64,000 nt of DNA from Heterodera schachtii. Lineage: Eukaryota > Nematoda > Chromadorea > Rhabditida > Heteroderidae. The notes beneath the pieces are model-generated. The model searched no databases. It saw nothing but the letters and a program-made list of their open reading frames with translations, and was not told where the DNA came from. The stretch spans positions 217,466 through 281,465 of the forward strand of contig SIJG01000153.1 in assembly GCA_023374025.1 (NCBI GenBank), written 5' to 3'. The position numbers and the translations under genes are program-made. Shown here one piece after another: positions 25,211-36,800 of the stretch; within the stretch, counting starts at the first letter, position 1, and every line of letters begins with the position of its first letter.

Positions 25211-25849
25211 TAGAGAACGGATTTTTAGGTTTTAACCTATCTTTTGCGGATAGTACTTGATGAGTGCGACTTATTAGCACCTAAAAAACCTAAAACGGGG
25301 TGGTTAGCACCTATTTTGGCATTTGCAGTTTTAGCACCTATTTTGGCATTTGCAGTTTTAGCACCTATTTTGGCATTTGCAGTTTTAGCACCTATTTTGG
25401 CATTTGCAGTTTTAGCACCTATTTTGGCATTTGCAGTTTTAGCACCTATTTTGGCATTTGCAGTTTTAGCACCTATTTTGTCCTTTTGCCAGAAATTTCA
25501 TAGCCAAAATGCAATAAAAACAAAAAATACACCCCTATGAATCGATTTCAAATTTTTTTTTAATATACTCCTGAAAATTGACCAACATTTTAGAAAATAT
25601 TCCCCTAAGTAATGAAAAATTTCTCAAAAATCGTCTCCAAAATTTATTTATTTATTTTCTTTACACATTGCAATTGTGCGGGCGAAATTGATAAAAATTT
25701 AGTCAATTTTGGAATTTTTGTGCTTAAAGACACTGGATTTTTTCAATTTTTAACACCTCTTTTCGCACCTATTTTGGCATTTTGGGCGTTTTTAGCACCT
25801 ATTTTAGTACCTATTTTAGGATTTTTAGCACCTAAAAATCCGTTCCCTA
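25211..25849. mobile_element. hAT-type element with internal 27-bp tandem array
   Basis: Ends TAGAGAACGGATTTTTAGG and inverted CCTAAAAATCCGTTCCCTA, with exact 8-bp flanking duplication ATCATAAA. The left half carries a tandem array of 27-bp units. No transposase is visible. Confidence 0.9.
25303..25480. repeat. 27-bp tandem repeat, about 6.5 copies
   Basis: Near-identical units containing AGCACCTATTTTGGCA. Because 27 is a multiple of three, open frames run through it and give repetitive peptides, but there is no gene context; it lies inside the transposable element at 25211-25849. Confidence 0.95.
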
Positions 25850-26228
25850 ATCATAAATATCATTTTGGAAAAATTTATTTGTTTTTTTTATTTTTTCCAT
25901 AATTTAAAACGCCATCAAAAAAAAATTAATTTAATAGAAAATAAAACAAACAAACAAAATGTTAAATAGCTTTAAATCATAAATCATAAAACATGAATTA
26001 TTTATTGATTTATTAAATATTTTCATTTAAAAATCTTCATAATTCTAATATCCGGTAAGGGTTTGACCGGGACCAGGCAGGATCACCATTTAAACTATTG
26101 AATTTAATTTTCCGAGTAAATATGCACCATAATTGAGAAGTCAAAGTGCAATCGAGCAGGCGAGGACTGAAATCTTAAGCATAATTAGTTTTATTTTTTG
26201 CTCTTTTGCCTCAATCATTGTATGTAAC

Positions 26229-26776
26229 TAGAGTTGGTCGGTAATCGGTAATTGCTAAAAAAACCGGCACCGGTACCGGTAAAAACCGGTAATTTTCCAA
26301 CGTAAAATTTTTTGGTCAAAATTTTTCAAATACAAAATTTTTATTCAATTTTCACGCGAGTGTTTGTTTTTTAGCATTCGAATTTTTCAGAAGTATATGT
26401 ATATTCAGGTTGACCAGCCTTCTTTTTCAAATTCAGGATAAAGAACACTAAAATTCAGATTTTTTGCAAGACAAAGTGATCTGGGTCCGCCATGTAAATT
26501 GATTAACCTCTTTTTTTTGTTCTTGTTGCTTTCAACACCGCTTTTTTCGCGGCGCGTTTTTCCAAGACTTTTGGGGAAGAAAGGGGGGCCGGCGGTGCCA
26601 ATAGGCGCCGCCGGGAAAACTTGTAATTTTTAATGCGATTTGTTAACAGAATTTGTCAAAAAATGACCCAATCTTTGGTTACTTTTTCGATTTCTAGGCT
26701 GTTTATAAAGAAAGAAAGAAAAAAAAATTTTTTAATTTAAAATTTCAAGTACCGGTAACGGTACCGACCAACTCTA
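26229..26776. mobile_element. inverted-repeat element, TAGAGTTGGTCGGTA ends
   Basis: Ends TAGAGTTGGTCGGTA and TACCGACCAACTCTA, with further inverted ACCGGTACCGGT-type blocks just inside. Flanks TATGTAAC and ATTGTAAC match at six of eight. It encloses a copy of the GC-rich hairpin repeat at 26589-26614. Confidence 0.85.
26589..26614 (+). repeat. GC-rich hairpin repeat, copy 1
   Basis: Arms CCGGCGGTGCC and GGCGCCGCCGG around a loop AATA. Followed about 30 nt on by GATTTGTTAACAGAATTTGT, which also accompanies other copies. Confidence 0.9.
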
Positions 26777-27046
26777 ATTGTAACGCGATTCCTTCAAAAA
26801 GCATTTAGCCAAATAATATCCAATGTGTTTCATTTTCATCTTTCACAATAGTTACAGTCAGGTGCAAAAGTACTGCAGCAAAAATTTTTTGTTGAAAAAT
26901 CCTGTTTTCTCAAAAAAATTTTATGCAAAAAGAAATGTAAATTAGTGCACTAACAAATGTCCAAAACTGCCCCGATAACTCTCTTTGCGAACGAGAAAAT
27001 TGCTCATGACCCGAACAACCCCCCTTTTTGGGGGGTGAAAAGGGCT

Positions 27047-27797
27047 ACCCGACTTTTGGGGATTTGCAACTTGGAGACCCGACTTTTGGGGATCCCGACA
27101 TTTGGGGATCCGACATTTGGGGATCCGACTTTTGGGGACCCGACATTTAGGGACCGATCGACATTTGGGGATTTTAACAAAAAAAATATTTAAAATTAAC
27201 TTTATGTCAATAATTAGACAAGTTTGCATCTGCTTTAGCTCGAGTTAATTCCATTAGAAAAAAATAAATAATGTTTTTTAATTTAACTCTGTTTCCTGAC
27301 TCACCGCGAATAAGAAGCAGAATTATGAGCCCCATACTAACCACATATATTTTTTATGTACAGTACACCTTTTTCTCAATTTTTACTTAAAACGCCTTTC
27401 CAAAGGGCCAAGGGGAACATGTCTAATTGCGTACTAATAGTATCTTTTCAGTTTCATATCCTTCGAGTGACTTTGTTCGGTGCTTTAAATTAATTTTTTT
27501 TTAACTTATTATTTTTTGTGACCACTTACAAAGCAAATCTGAGTCCGGAAACTGAGTTTTTATGTTTCTTGTTTTATTAAAATCCCCAAATGTCGTTCGG
27601 TCCCCAAATGTCAGGTCCCCAAAAGTCGGGTCCTCAAATGTCGGGTCCCCAAAAGTCGGGTCCTCAAATGTCGGGTCCCCAAAAGTCGGGTCCTCAAATG
27701 TCGGGTCCCCAAAAGTCGGATCCCCAAATGTTCAGGTCCCCAAAAGTCGGGTCCTCAAATGCCGGGTCCCCAAGTTGCAAAACCCCAAAAGTCGCAC
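27047..27797. mobile_element. foldback element with inverted minisatellite arms
   Basis: Left arm (27047-27175) is an array of GACATTTGGGGATCC / GACTTTTGGGGACCC units of about 16-17 bp. Right arm (about 27584-27797) is the same array in inverse orientation, ending with a shared TTGCAACTTGG/CCAAGTTGCAA block. The 0.4-kb centre is AT-rich. Long open frames in the arms are repeat artefacts. Confidence 0.8.
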
Positions 27798-28223
27798 CAC
27801 GATGAAAAGTAATGCAGCAAAATGTTTAATCGAGCAAAAACCAATTTTATGCAGAGAAAAAATACAGGAAAAAATTCTGCTAATTTATAAGATAACTCTT
27901 AATGCCGCTCAATAAAAGTCTTTTATACCAACTTGGTCACACTCCTTCATGGTGATCTGAAAAGCCATAAATGGCTTGAAATCTGGAAAATTCTCGAAAA
28001 AATTCCTAAGGGAACTGGAAATTTTTTTTTGAAAGTTTTGGATAGGGCTGGCAGAAAGAGCACAAAATTCTCTACCGAATAACCTTATGGATGGTGACTC
28101 TACGACTAATACGAGCAGAGAAACAATTCGTGAAACATTTGACATCTCAAAAATGAATGATTCTACCGTATTACTAGAGAAAATGATCAAAAATTAATCA
28201 ATTTTATGGTACTCAATTTCGAC

Positions 28224-28228
28224 ACCCT

Positions 28229-28260
<32 letters not shown>

Positions 28261-28330
28261 AAGAGAGAGAAAGAAATGGTGATACAGAGAGACACAGAGA
28301 TAGTGAAAGAGAGAGAGAGAGAAAGACAAA
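28224..28330. repeat. GA-rich microsatellite
   Basis: Imperfect GA repeat immediately downstream of the last exon of the minus-strand gene at 28358-32084. Confidence 0.9.
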
Positions 28331-28636
28331 TAAACAAAATAAACACCAAAAGTGGTTTTAGCCAAATAATTTCAATTTCCATTGTTTTTCATCTTTCACA
28401 TCAGTTACATCAATGACCAATTTCACTTTGTCCTCTTCTTCGTTGTAAAATCCTTTGCTTGGGTCCATCAGTTCCTTAATTTTTGTGTTTTATTTTCCAA
28501 AAATTTTTGCGGAAAGGGGGGGGGGGGTGAAAATTTTGTAATTTTTAATGCGATTCATTTACAAATTTTTGTCCAAAAATGACCAAAAATAGCGATTTTG
28601 GGCTAATTTTTTAAGAAAAATAGGAGTTTTGTGGGG

Positions 28637-28662
28637 CCGGCGGTGCCTATAGGCGCCGCCGG
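28637..28662 (+). repeat. GC-rich hairpin repeat, copy 2
   Basis: Arms CCGGCGGTGCC and GGCGCCGCCGG around TATA, inside the last intron of the degenerate BTB gene. Confidence 0.9.
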
Positions 28663-30592
28663 GGGAAAATTTTTTTAAGAATCTCTAATGAATTTTGTTA
28701 GAAATTATTATGAAAATAGGGCACTACTTGGGCATTTTCGCTTTTATGATCCCCTGAAATTTTTAAATAAAAAATTCGAGTTCGTGATCACTATTTCGAC
28801 ATTTTTTGGAAAATTCCTTAACAAAAATGCAATAAAACCAAAAAATACACCTTTAAGAATAGGCCTAAAAATTTTTTGGCTAATTTTCTCAAAAATTCCT
28901 CCTAAAAATTTTTTGGCTAATTTTCTCAAAAAATTCCTCCTAAAAATTTTTTTCTTGGCAAAATTTTTGGTTTAAAAAAGTCAATATTTGTTAAAAAAAT
29001 ATTAGAAAAAATGGACTTCATTTGCAACTGTAATCATTAATACAAATTATTTTTGCTCAATTTTTGGCCAAAAATTATGTCACTATTTTAGACTTTTTGC
29101 CACTATTTTGCCACTATTTTGGCATTTTTACTCATTATTTTAGTTAACTATTTCGAGATTTTTCGTCACTAAAAGTCGCGGCCCTAATAATAAGAAATTT
29201 TATGAAAAATGAATTTTATTTTTTCGCCACTCACCTCAAAACTAATGAAATTATAAAATCCCCAGTTGTATCCTTTCTTTATAATTATGTCTTTGAATGT
29301 TTTAGTTAAATCCTCAATGCCATTCTTTTGCGACACAATTCGAAGGATCGCCGAACATTTACATGACCAATTTCCTGCACAATGAAATAAATATTAATTG
29401 AAATTAATGTTTTAATTAATTAATGAATTAATTTAGTGTTTTAATTAGGTAAATGAAGTTCGTATTTTTAGTTAAATAAAGTGACACATAAATAGAATTA
29501 TAACGAACAACAAAAAATAAATAATGACAAAATATCTACAAGAAAAACAACAAATTAATTAATTGAACTATAGATGGAACTCAACCTAAGTTAAAAACAT
29601 TTCCCGATTTTTGAATACAGTTTTTGAACGTGTTAAAGGAACTTTTATTAGTTGATCGTAATTTTAATGGAATTTTTATGAAATTATGTTATGTTGGACT
29701 TAGACTGATCAAAAATTTTGACAAAAAGACTAGATCCGGGAAATTTTCACCTTTTGCGCGGCTATCGTTGTAAAGGAAAAAGCCCAACAATTTCTCATTG
29801 TTTTCGTTTTTCTTTTTGATTTGTGCCCATATTTTCCATGAAAATCCCCCAATTTCCACGGCATCACTGTATCGCTCACTTCCCACCGCCGCCACCGCGA
29901 ATTCGGACACTTTTTCAATTTCCATCTCAATTTTGCTCTCTTTGTATCGTCGTTGCTTGGGAAATGCCAATGGGAAAAGCCCAGGGCCATCACTTAATTC
30001 GGGATGGCAATAATACTGATAAACTCCGAACATTTCTTCCGTTGTTAACACACCGGTTGAAACTGAAATTTGATTTAAATGGATAATTAATTAGCAAATA
30101 TAATTAATTAATTCATAACGGAATGAGTCATTAGAATATTTTTTATTACCAACGCTTTTTGTAAAATCCTTTGCTGACATTAGTGGAAAACGAATGTTGA
30201 ACAATGCCTGGCCAAGCATTTCACGTCGATTTTCTGCCGAACATTCAATGCCTTTTTGACCGCACTTTTCGTCGGCCCAACGGAGTGCCTAAATTGAAAA
30301 TAAAATAATCAGAAAAATAAATTAAAAATAGGAGTTATAGAACAATGGTAATTTAAAATCTTTAGACTTTTTTAAAACCCATATGGTCATAGGAATTCAA
30401 ATTTTTTGACTTTTTCATTTAAAAAAGAAACCCTAAATTGTTGGCATTTTGAAAATTTGTTCGAAGATTTAAATTTTCAAAAAATCTCTACAAAAAGGTT
30501 TTTTCCAATATTTCGAGCCCGAAGAATTCAGAAATATTTTAAAGGGAAATTAAGGAGTTTAAGGGCACGGACGAAAGAGGGAATTTTGTGGC

Positions 30593-30614
30593 CCGGTGGT
30601 GCCGAAAGGCGCCG
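30593..30614 (+). repeat. GC-rich hairpin repeat, copy 3 (partial right arm)
   Basis: Left arm CCGGTGGTGCC, loop GAAA, right arm begins GGCGCCG and then breaks off. It lies just after exon 6 in the intron of the degenerate BTB gene. Confidence 0.75.
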
Positions 30615-32084
30615 TTTAATTTACCGCTTTCCAAATTTCGATTTCATTGCTTCGCAGCTGACATTCGAGAATAACATATAATTCATTATAATCAATTTGT
30701 AAAAAGGCTTTTGATTTGATCAACGCACGCGCATTTTGATCAATGTAAAGCAAACAGCGGAGAGCAAAATCCCAAAAATAAAGATTAAATTAATAGAGAA
30801 GGGGATTTTATATGCAATGAAAAAGACCAAAAAATCAAAAGTGGCAATTCTTTTATTACACTCATTGAACCATGCCGATTTTAATCATTTTTTCGGCATT
30901 ATGTAAGCAAATTATATTCTGATTGGGATGAACCCGAAAAAATTCCAGTTTAAAAGTTCCTACTTATGTTTATTTTCAACAAAAGCGACACTAAGAACCT
31001 TTCATTGGAAATGTCCCTATGGTCCCAATTATCAATCACATTCTTCGCTTTGTCGGCATACAATTCCAAGATATTAGCATGTTAATTAAATTTATTCTAT
31101 TAAAATAAACTCCTCCCCACCTCCAATTTCAGAAATCGAGCCTGTTGAAAAGCCACAAAAACATTTGGTAATTTTTCAATGGGAAACTTGGTACATTCAT
31201 TTACCAAGCCAGTGATGTTGTATTTGACGGCTATAATTTGAATTATTTTAATTCAAATATAAATTAATTACCCGATTCGAAAATGCCGAACAAATTATTG
31301 GCATTCAATCCGTTCAAATGTTTCGTATAAATGAATGAAATCATTGCTTTGAACGCCCCAATTTCAATGTCGGGCACAAAAATTCGACTTTTGGTTGTGG
31401 TATTATCTTAAATTAATATTGTTTTTTTAATGGTTTTGGGATCAAATATTTTATTACCTTTTCCAATGGCATTCTTTGAATTTTGCTCGCCAATAAACAT
31501 TTCTTTAAAAACATCGGAAGCACTGGAGAGAATCGCTCTATGAGCTGATACAGTCTGAAAAACTCCAAAATTTTATTATTTTTAATTTAAAAAAGCCGAA
31601 TGGCAAAGATTTCATCAAAAATATTTCCCCAGAAAATTACAAAAAAATAATATCCAAAAATCACAATCTTCGGCTCCTGTAGTGACCATTAAAATTTCCA
31701 TGGGGAAAAGCCCGAGGTCGTGGAATTTAAGAAATGCCCTCGTAACCTCCAACTGGGCTTATGCTTATGGCATTAAGAAATGTTTTTTGCTTTTTTGACT
31801 TGCCTCCATTTTGTCGCCTTTCCCAACCATAAAATCAACATCCATATAATGATCGTTATCCAATAATTTCTTCATTTGCTCTTCCAACGAATCGCCACTT
31901 TGTCCACCACTGCTGGTGCCTTAAAATGTTATGAGAAATTTATTCTAATGATCTCATAAAGCTAGAGAAATTTCAACAATTAAGCACAGATTTATTTACC
32001 TGCTTCTTTTTTCGGAGGCAATGCTTTTACATGGAAATTGGCAAAGACGGAAAAAATAACAAAATAATAAAAAATGTAATTCAT

Positions 32085-33168
32085 TTTGGAACAACTTGAA
32101 AAAATTAGATGAGTAAAAGCCATAAACAATAGGAAGTTTTACGACAATATATAATTGGTTTATTCTAATTCACATATTATAAATTTAAATTATTTTCGAA
32201 ATGATGATGATACTTTGTATCACTGTTTTTGTGAAGAGTTTTTCGGGTCCGGAACTTACCGGTCAAGAAAAGCCGAGAAATACATAATTTTTATAATGAT
32301 TGTTTCATTCCAGGAATGGTTTGGTTTTTGGCAAAGGCAAACTTTTTTTAATTTATATTTGTCTTAATTTTGTTTGTTTTTCAATTGTAAAAGAAATTAT
32401 CGAAAAAGAAGGACAATTTTAATCCAAAAATTTTTATCAGGAAAAATAAAATAAATTTTAGGGCGAAATTTTAGGGAAATTTTATCCAATTCTTGAATTT
32501 TATTTTTTTTTTTTTTTGAATTATTTCGGTTCAATTGTTTTTATTGTATTGTTGTTAAGGATTTTTTCGTAAATCCTGAAAAAGGCACATTATGCACAAA
32601 AACCACAAAATGGCAAAAATAGACATTATTAAAGTTATCATTAATGTCCAAACCAAGCTGAAAATGCGTTTTTCGTGCTTTTCTGCGCATATTAAGTGCG
32701 CAAAATTTTTGGCATTTGCCTAAAAAAACGAAGAAGCCCTAATAATAAGGGCTTATTTTTGGCACTAAATGTTTATTCGTACAACTTAGTATGGTAACGG
32801 TTCGCGGAATGGGCCAAGTCTGAATGAATATAACTTTTTAAGTTCTTGCCCTAAACCAACAATCTTTTTATCATTAGAAAGCTCTTCACAGGCTATATTA
32901 GCTTACTAATAATTAAAGAGAATGTCAAACTGTAAAATAGAGATAAAAAAAAACTCGAAAATTCTGCCTTTTTTGCGTTTCCAAGCGACAATTTTTAGTT
33001 GTTTAGCACTAGCTCACAAACATCTTCTAAACATTCAAAGCTTTCGAATGATACTATTCTTGTGAAATTAAGGCCACAGAAGAGAAAAAAGAAAAAAATT
33101 ATAGCTTTTGAAGAGATATTACTCAAACCCTAGTCATTTAATGGACTAAATGCTTTTCTGAAAAAAAT
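32085..33168. other. AT-rich intergenic stretch
   Basis: No gene seen. It includes what looks like one end of an inverted-repeat element near 32680-32745 (GCGCATATTAAGTGCG, then GGCATTTGCCTAAA), similar to the right end of the hAT-type element at 53131-53604 but without its partner. Confidence 0.5.
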
Positions 33169-33258
33169 AAATGTAAAAAGATTGATTAAACATTTTATAA
33201 ATGTAAAAAGATTGATTAAACATTTTATAAATGTAAAAAGATTGATTAAACATTTTAT
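33169..33258. repeat. 30-bp tandem repeat, three perfect copies
   Basis: Three consecutive identical 30-bp units beginning AAATGTAAAAAGATTGATTA. Confidence 0.95.
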
Positions 33259-33296
33259 TGGGTTAATTTTGAATTGGCCTATTTATGGGTTTTTTA

Positions 33297-33482
33297 AAGA
33301 GTAAGCATGTGAATTTCAGGCATAAAAAATTTTGCATTTACGTCATGCATCATCAATGGATGAGCGGGACATCCGGCGGATGCCAATGTCTGAACGTTTG
33401 ATGAGGAGGGATGGATTTGGCTTGTTTTTATGACATCTTTATGGAGGCAAATTGGGTGAATAAGGCCACAAATGATGGCGTT
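33297..33482 (-). other. coding-like island, unresolved
   Basis: Base composition rises compared with the surroundings. On the minus strand one frame is open for the whole stretch (ends MPEIHMLTL, stop), and another gives KRSDIGIRRMSRSSIDDA before a stop. No splice sites or recognised domain support either. It may be a remnant exon. Confidence 0.25.
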
Positions 33483-33728
33483 ATTGTTATAAAATTGTGA
33501 TTTAAAATATATTTTGGCGTTTTGTTAATTTAATTTTGTGTCATTTTTGTGGTTTCCGGGCCCTGCCTCTCAAAAACATACTTCGTGATTTTAGGTCCGT
33601 ATTTTATGGCTATATTTGGCGATTTGTATCCATGTTATTCCGAAATCACAAATGAGCGCTAATCTCTTGTTTCCCCATAAATTTGAAAATCAAAAACTTA
33701 TTTTTTCTTTGTGAGATCTTCGAAGAAA

Positions 33729-33734
33729 TTTATT
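33729..33734 (-). terminator. polyadenylation signal of the BTB-BACK-MATH-MATH gene
   Basis: AATAAA on the minus strand about 105 nt after the stop codon. The same 3' flank recurs in the truncated copy ending at 52785. Confidence 0.6.
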
Positions 33735-33838
33735 AAAATTTAAAGATGAGATGAAAATGATTAGTTAACACTCATATCATATACTATGGTATAAAATTTG
33801 CAAAATCGAATGAACACAAAATAAGTGATTGGATTAGC

Positions 33839-36800
33839 TTAGTCATCGGCCAATTTGCGCTTTGTCCCTTTCTTTTCTTCAACCGTAAAATCAATGGCTA
33901 AGATGACTTTGTCCCCGTCTTTGTCATATAATGCTGAGCTCGGACCCATCAGATCCTTTATAAATTATGGTCATTTAATTGCGAAAATAATTATATTTTT
34001 TCTTAAATTTCTGCTCACCACAAAAGGGATCAATGTGCGAAATCCCAAATATTCTTTTGCGCTAAAAAAGCGTTTCGCATCTATTTTTTGCGTTAGACCA
34101 TCCTTTCCGCTCTTTTGTGAAAGAATTCGAACTGTTGCCGAACATTCGCAGCTCCAATTCGAGTCTTAAAAATGGCAAAATAAAAACATTTATATTAATT
34201 ACTTTTTATTTTTGCACCTTTTTGAGGGGAACACTCAAGGGCAAAGCCCAACCATTTGTTTGTTTTGTCGTTTTTCTTTGACATTATTCTTGCCGATATT
34301 TTCCATGGAATTCCCTTTACAAAAACAGTTTCGCTGCTCCGTTCACTCCCACGAATTTCTCGTGCAAATTCCGACAATTTGTCAATTTCCATTTCAATTG
34401 TCCCATTGGATTTATTTGGATTCAAATCGAATAACTCATTTTCTTCTTCCACAAAGATGTCAATGGCAAATGTCACTTTGTCCTCATTTTTGTCGTGGAA
34501 ACCTTTGCACGGGTCCAACAATTCCTAATTATTATTTAATTATGAAAAAGAATTTTAATTATCGACTCACCGCAAATGCAATGAAATTTTCAAATCCCCA
34601 AATAGCTCTTTCATGGTTAAAAACCCGATCATATAATTTTCCAATGGAATTTTCCGTGCCGCTTTTCAACGAAACAATTCGAAAGGTTGCCGAACATTTG
34701 CAATTCCATTTTCCATCTTAATTAATGTCATTAAATTTAAATCCAAATTAATATTTTTTTGACCACTTTCTGCTGTTGGATTAGTGCACCAAAGATAAAA
34801 TCCCAGCCATTTTTCGTTGCTTTTTTCATCAATTTCTGTTTCTGCCGATATTTTCCATGGAATTCCCTTTATGAACACTTCGATTTCACTGCTCCGCTCA
34901 TTTCCCACTTCCTCTCGCGCAAATTCAGAAAATTTCTCAATTTCTAACGCCACGGTCCCTCTGTTGCCTTTGGCTATGTTCCAGTCAGAAAACCGAGTTT
35001 GAGTGAGAAATTTCAGCGGATAAAGCCCGGGCACACCACAAAAATTCGGATGGCAATGGAATTGGAAAACGCCGACAAATTCATCATTGGACAGAACACC
35101 GGAAGGAACTGCAAAAAGAGGGGAAATGCTCGATAAATGAAATAATTTTCCCTGAGGAAAAAAAAGATAAAAGGATTTTCTACCGATTTGCTTCACAAAT
35201 GCATCTGATGGGATGAGAGGGAAACGAATTTTGAAAAGTGCCGAGCCAAGCGCTGATCGACGATTCTCAGCGGAACATTCGATGGCATTTTGAAGACCTT
35301 TCCAATCGGACCAACGGAGAGCCTAAGACAAAAAAACGAAATATTTAAAATTCCAATTTGAATTACAGTTTTCCAAATTTCAAATTCATTGCTGATCACC
35401 AACTGATCACAGTCAAATATTTCACACAACAATTTCTGATCAATTTGCAAGAATTCCACAGATTCGAACAATTGGCGCGCATTTTGACAAATGAAACGCA
35501 AACTTTGGCAGGCAAAATCCTAAAAATGTATAAACCATGAAATAAAACAAAATAAATATAATTATTATTTGTCACCTCAAATTCAAAAAGACGAGCTTGG
35601 GCAAAGGCCAGGAAAACATTGGACAGCTTCGGAATTGGAATTTGCAAACATTCATTAACCAACCGATCAATGCCGTACTTTTTGGCTGAAAATATTGGTA
35701 AAGGAATCTTAATAAAATAGTAGAAGGAGGAGGGGAAGGCGTCCTTAACCCAAAATTCGGTGTAGAGTATTGCTCTAACAAAATTTCTTTCAAAAACCAA
35801 TTTTTTATAAAATTTTCTAAATTAATAATGGCATTCCAAAAAACATTGTGGCAATAAATACCGGTGGGGGTCGACTGGGCTAAAATTAATTTGCTCCCAA
35901 TTTTCACCCGCGTAAAGCACTGCCATTGCGTTTTCTCCGTCCAATGCGCTTAAATCGTCCGTGTAAATGAAGCTGAGCATCACTCTGAAAGCTGCTGGAT
36001 CAACGTCGGGCACTTCCACGGCACTTTGAACAGAGGCTAAATTTTAAAAAATATTAAAATATTATTTTTATTCCATCGTTTTCTGACCATTTTCTGTTTT
36101 TGGTTCCTTTGAGTCAAAACGAAACATCGCCTCAAAAACGTCGGAAGCGTGCTTCAAAATGAGTTTGTGAGCTGGCAGAAGCTGAAAAAAGAGAATTTTA
36201 AAATCCAAATTGTTTTTTTTAATTCGGTTACCCCAAATTTACGCCTCGGACATTTGCGCCTATGTCCAAAACGTTGTCAAACTTACATTTTTTCAATCCC
36301 GGATGGCTTAAAGGGCTTTAAATAAGCGTTTCAAATAATTGTATGCGATAATTTGATCGTCGGAAAATTTTTGAAAATATTAATTATCTTTCAATCATCG
36401 TAAGTATTGTTCCTAATAAACCAAAAGAACAAATTTTCTTAAATTTAATGCTTTTTTAAGCCATATGGGATTGAACAAATTTAAGTTTGAATCCGATTTT
36501 GGACATAGGCGCATATATCCGAGGCGCAAATGTCTGGACACGGTTAAATTTGTGGTCAATGGGGGCGGATATTAGCTATTTTTTTCCTGCGGCTTTATTT
36601 CAGTAAGAAAAGCACGAAAAACATCTTTAGCACGAAAAATTATTCATATTTACGCTCCTGTATGTCGCTAGAAATCCCTTTTTGGGGAACCGGCCACTTT
36701 GGCGCCAAACGCTATACGATTTTTATTTGTCATTCAAATTAAAAAGGCTTGATGTGATAAAAAAAAGCACTTGATAGTCGTTAATACGAATTGAGTTTTT

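Larger units (their letters stand above)
28358..32084 (-). pseudogene. BTB-BACK-MATH gene with putative signal peptide, probably degenerate
   Basis: Ten exons on the minus strand: 32000-32084, 31804-31919, 31458-31553, 31272-31406, 31121-31230, 30625-30771, 30150-30288, 29751-30062, 29235-29374, 28358-28474 (TAA). Exon 1 encodes MNYIFYYFVIFSVFANFHV then KALPPKKEA, a good signal-peptide shape, unlike its paralogues. Then BTB (MKKLLDNDHYMDVDFMVG), BACK, and one MATH domain (IEMEIEKVSEFA...SWKIWAQI; NWSCKCSA). Two lesions are visible. One base is missing in exon 3, where paralogues read DVFEAMF and this reads K-E with a shift near 31501. The acceptor of exon 6 reads TTTTTGG instead of TTTTTAG. 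Intron 2 has a GC donor. A homopolymer error could explain the first lesion but not the second. Secretion would be odd for a CUL3 adaptor. Confidence 0.75.

Noticed and set aside
25303..25480. CRISPR-like array
   Set aside because: Units follow each other directly without unique spacers, and the setting is eukaryotic.
25244..25540. Repeat protein with units LAPILAFAV
   Set aside because: Produced by the 27-bp tandem array inside a transposable element; two frames are open equally well.
27562..27915. Repeat protein with SPKVGSSNVG units
   Set aside because: It is the minisatellite arm of the foldback element; the other arm gives similar frames on the other strand.
34212..34721. 169-residue plus-strand frame
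   Set aside because: Antisense of MATH exons of the minus-strand gene at 33839-37856; it crosses their introns.
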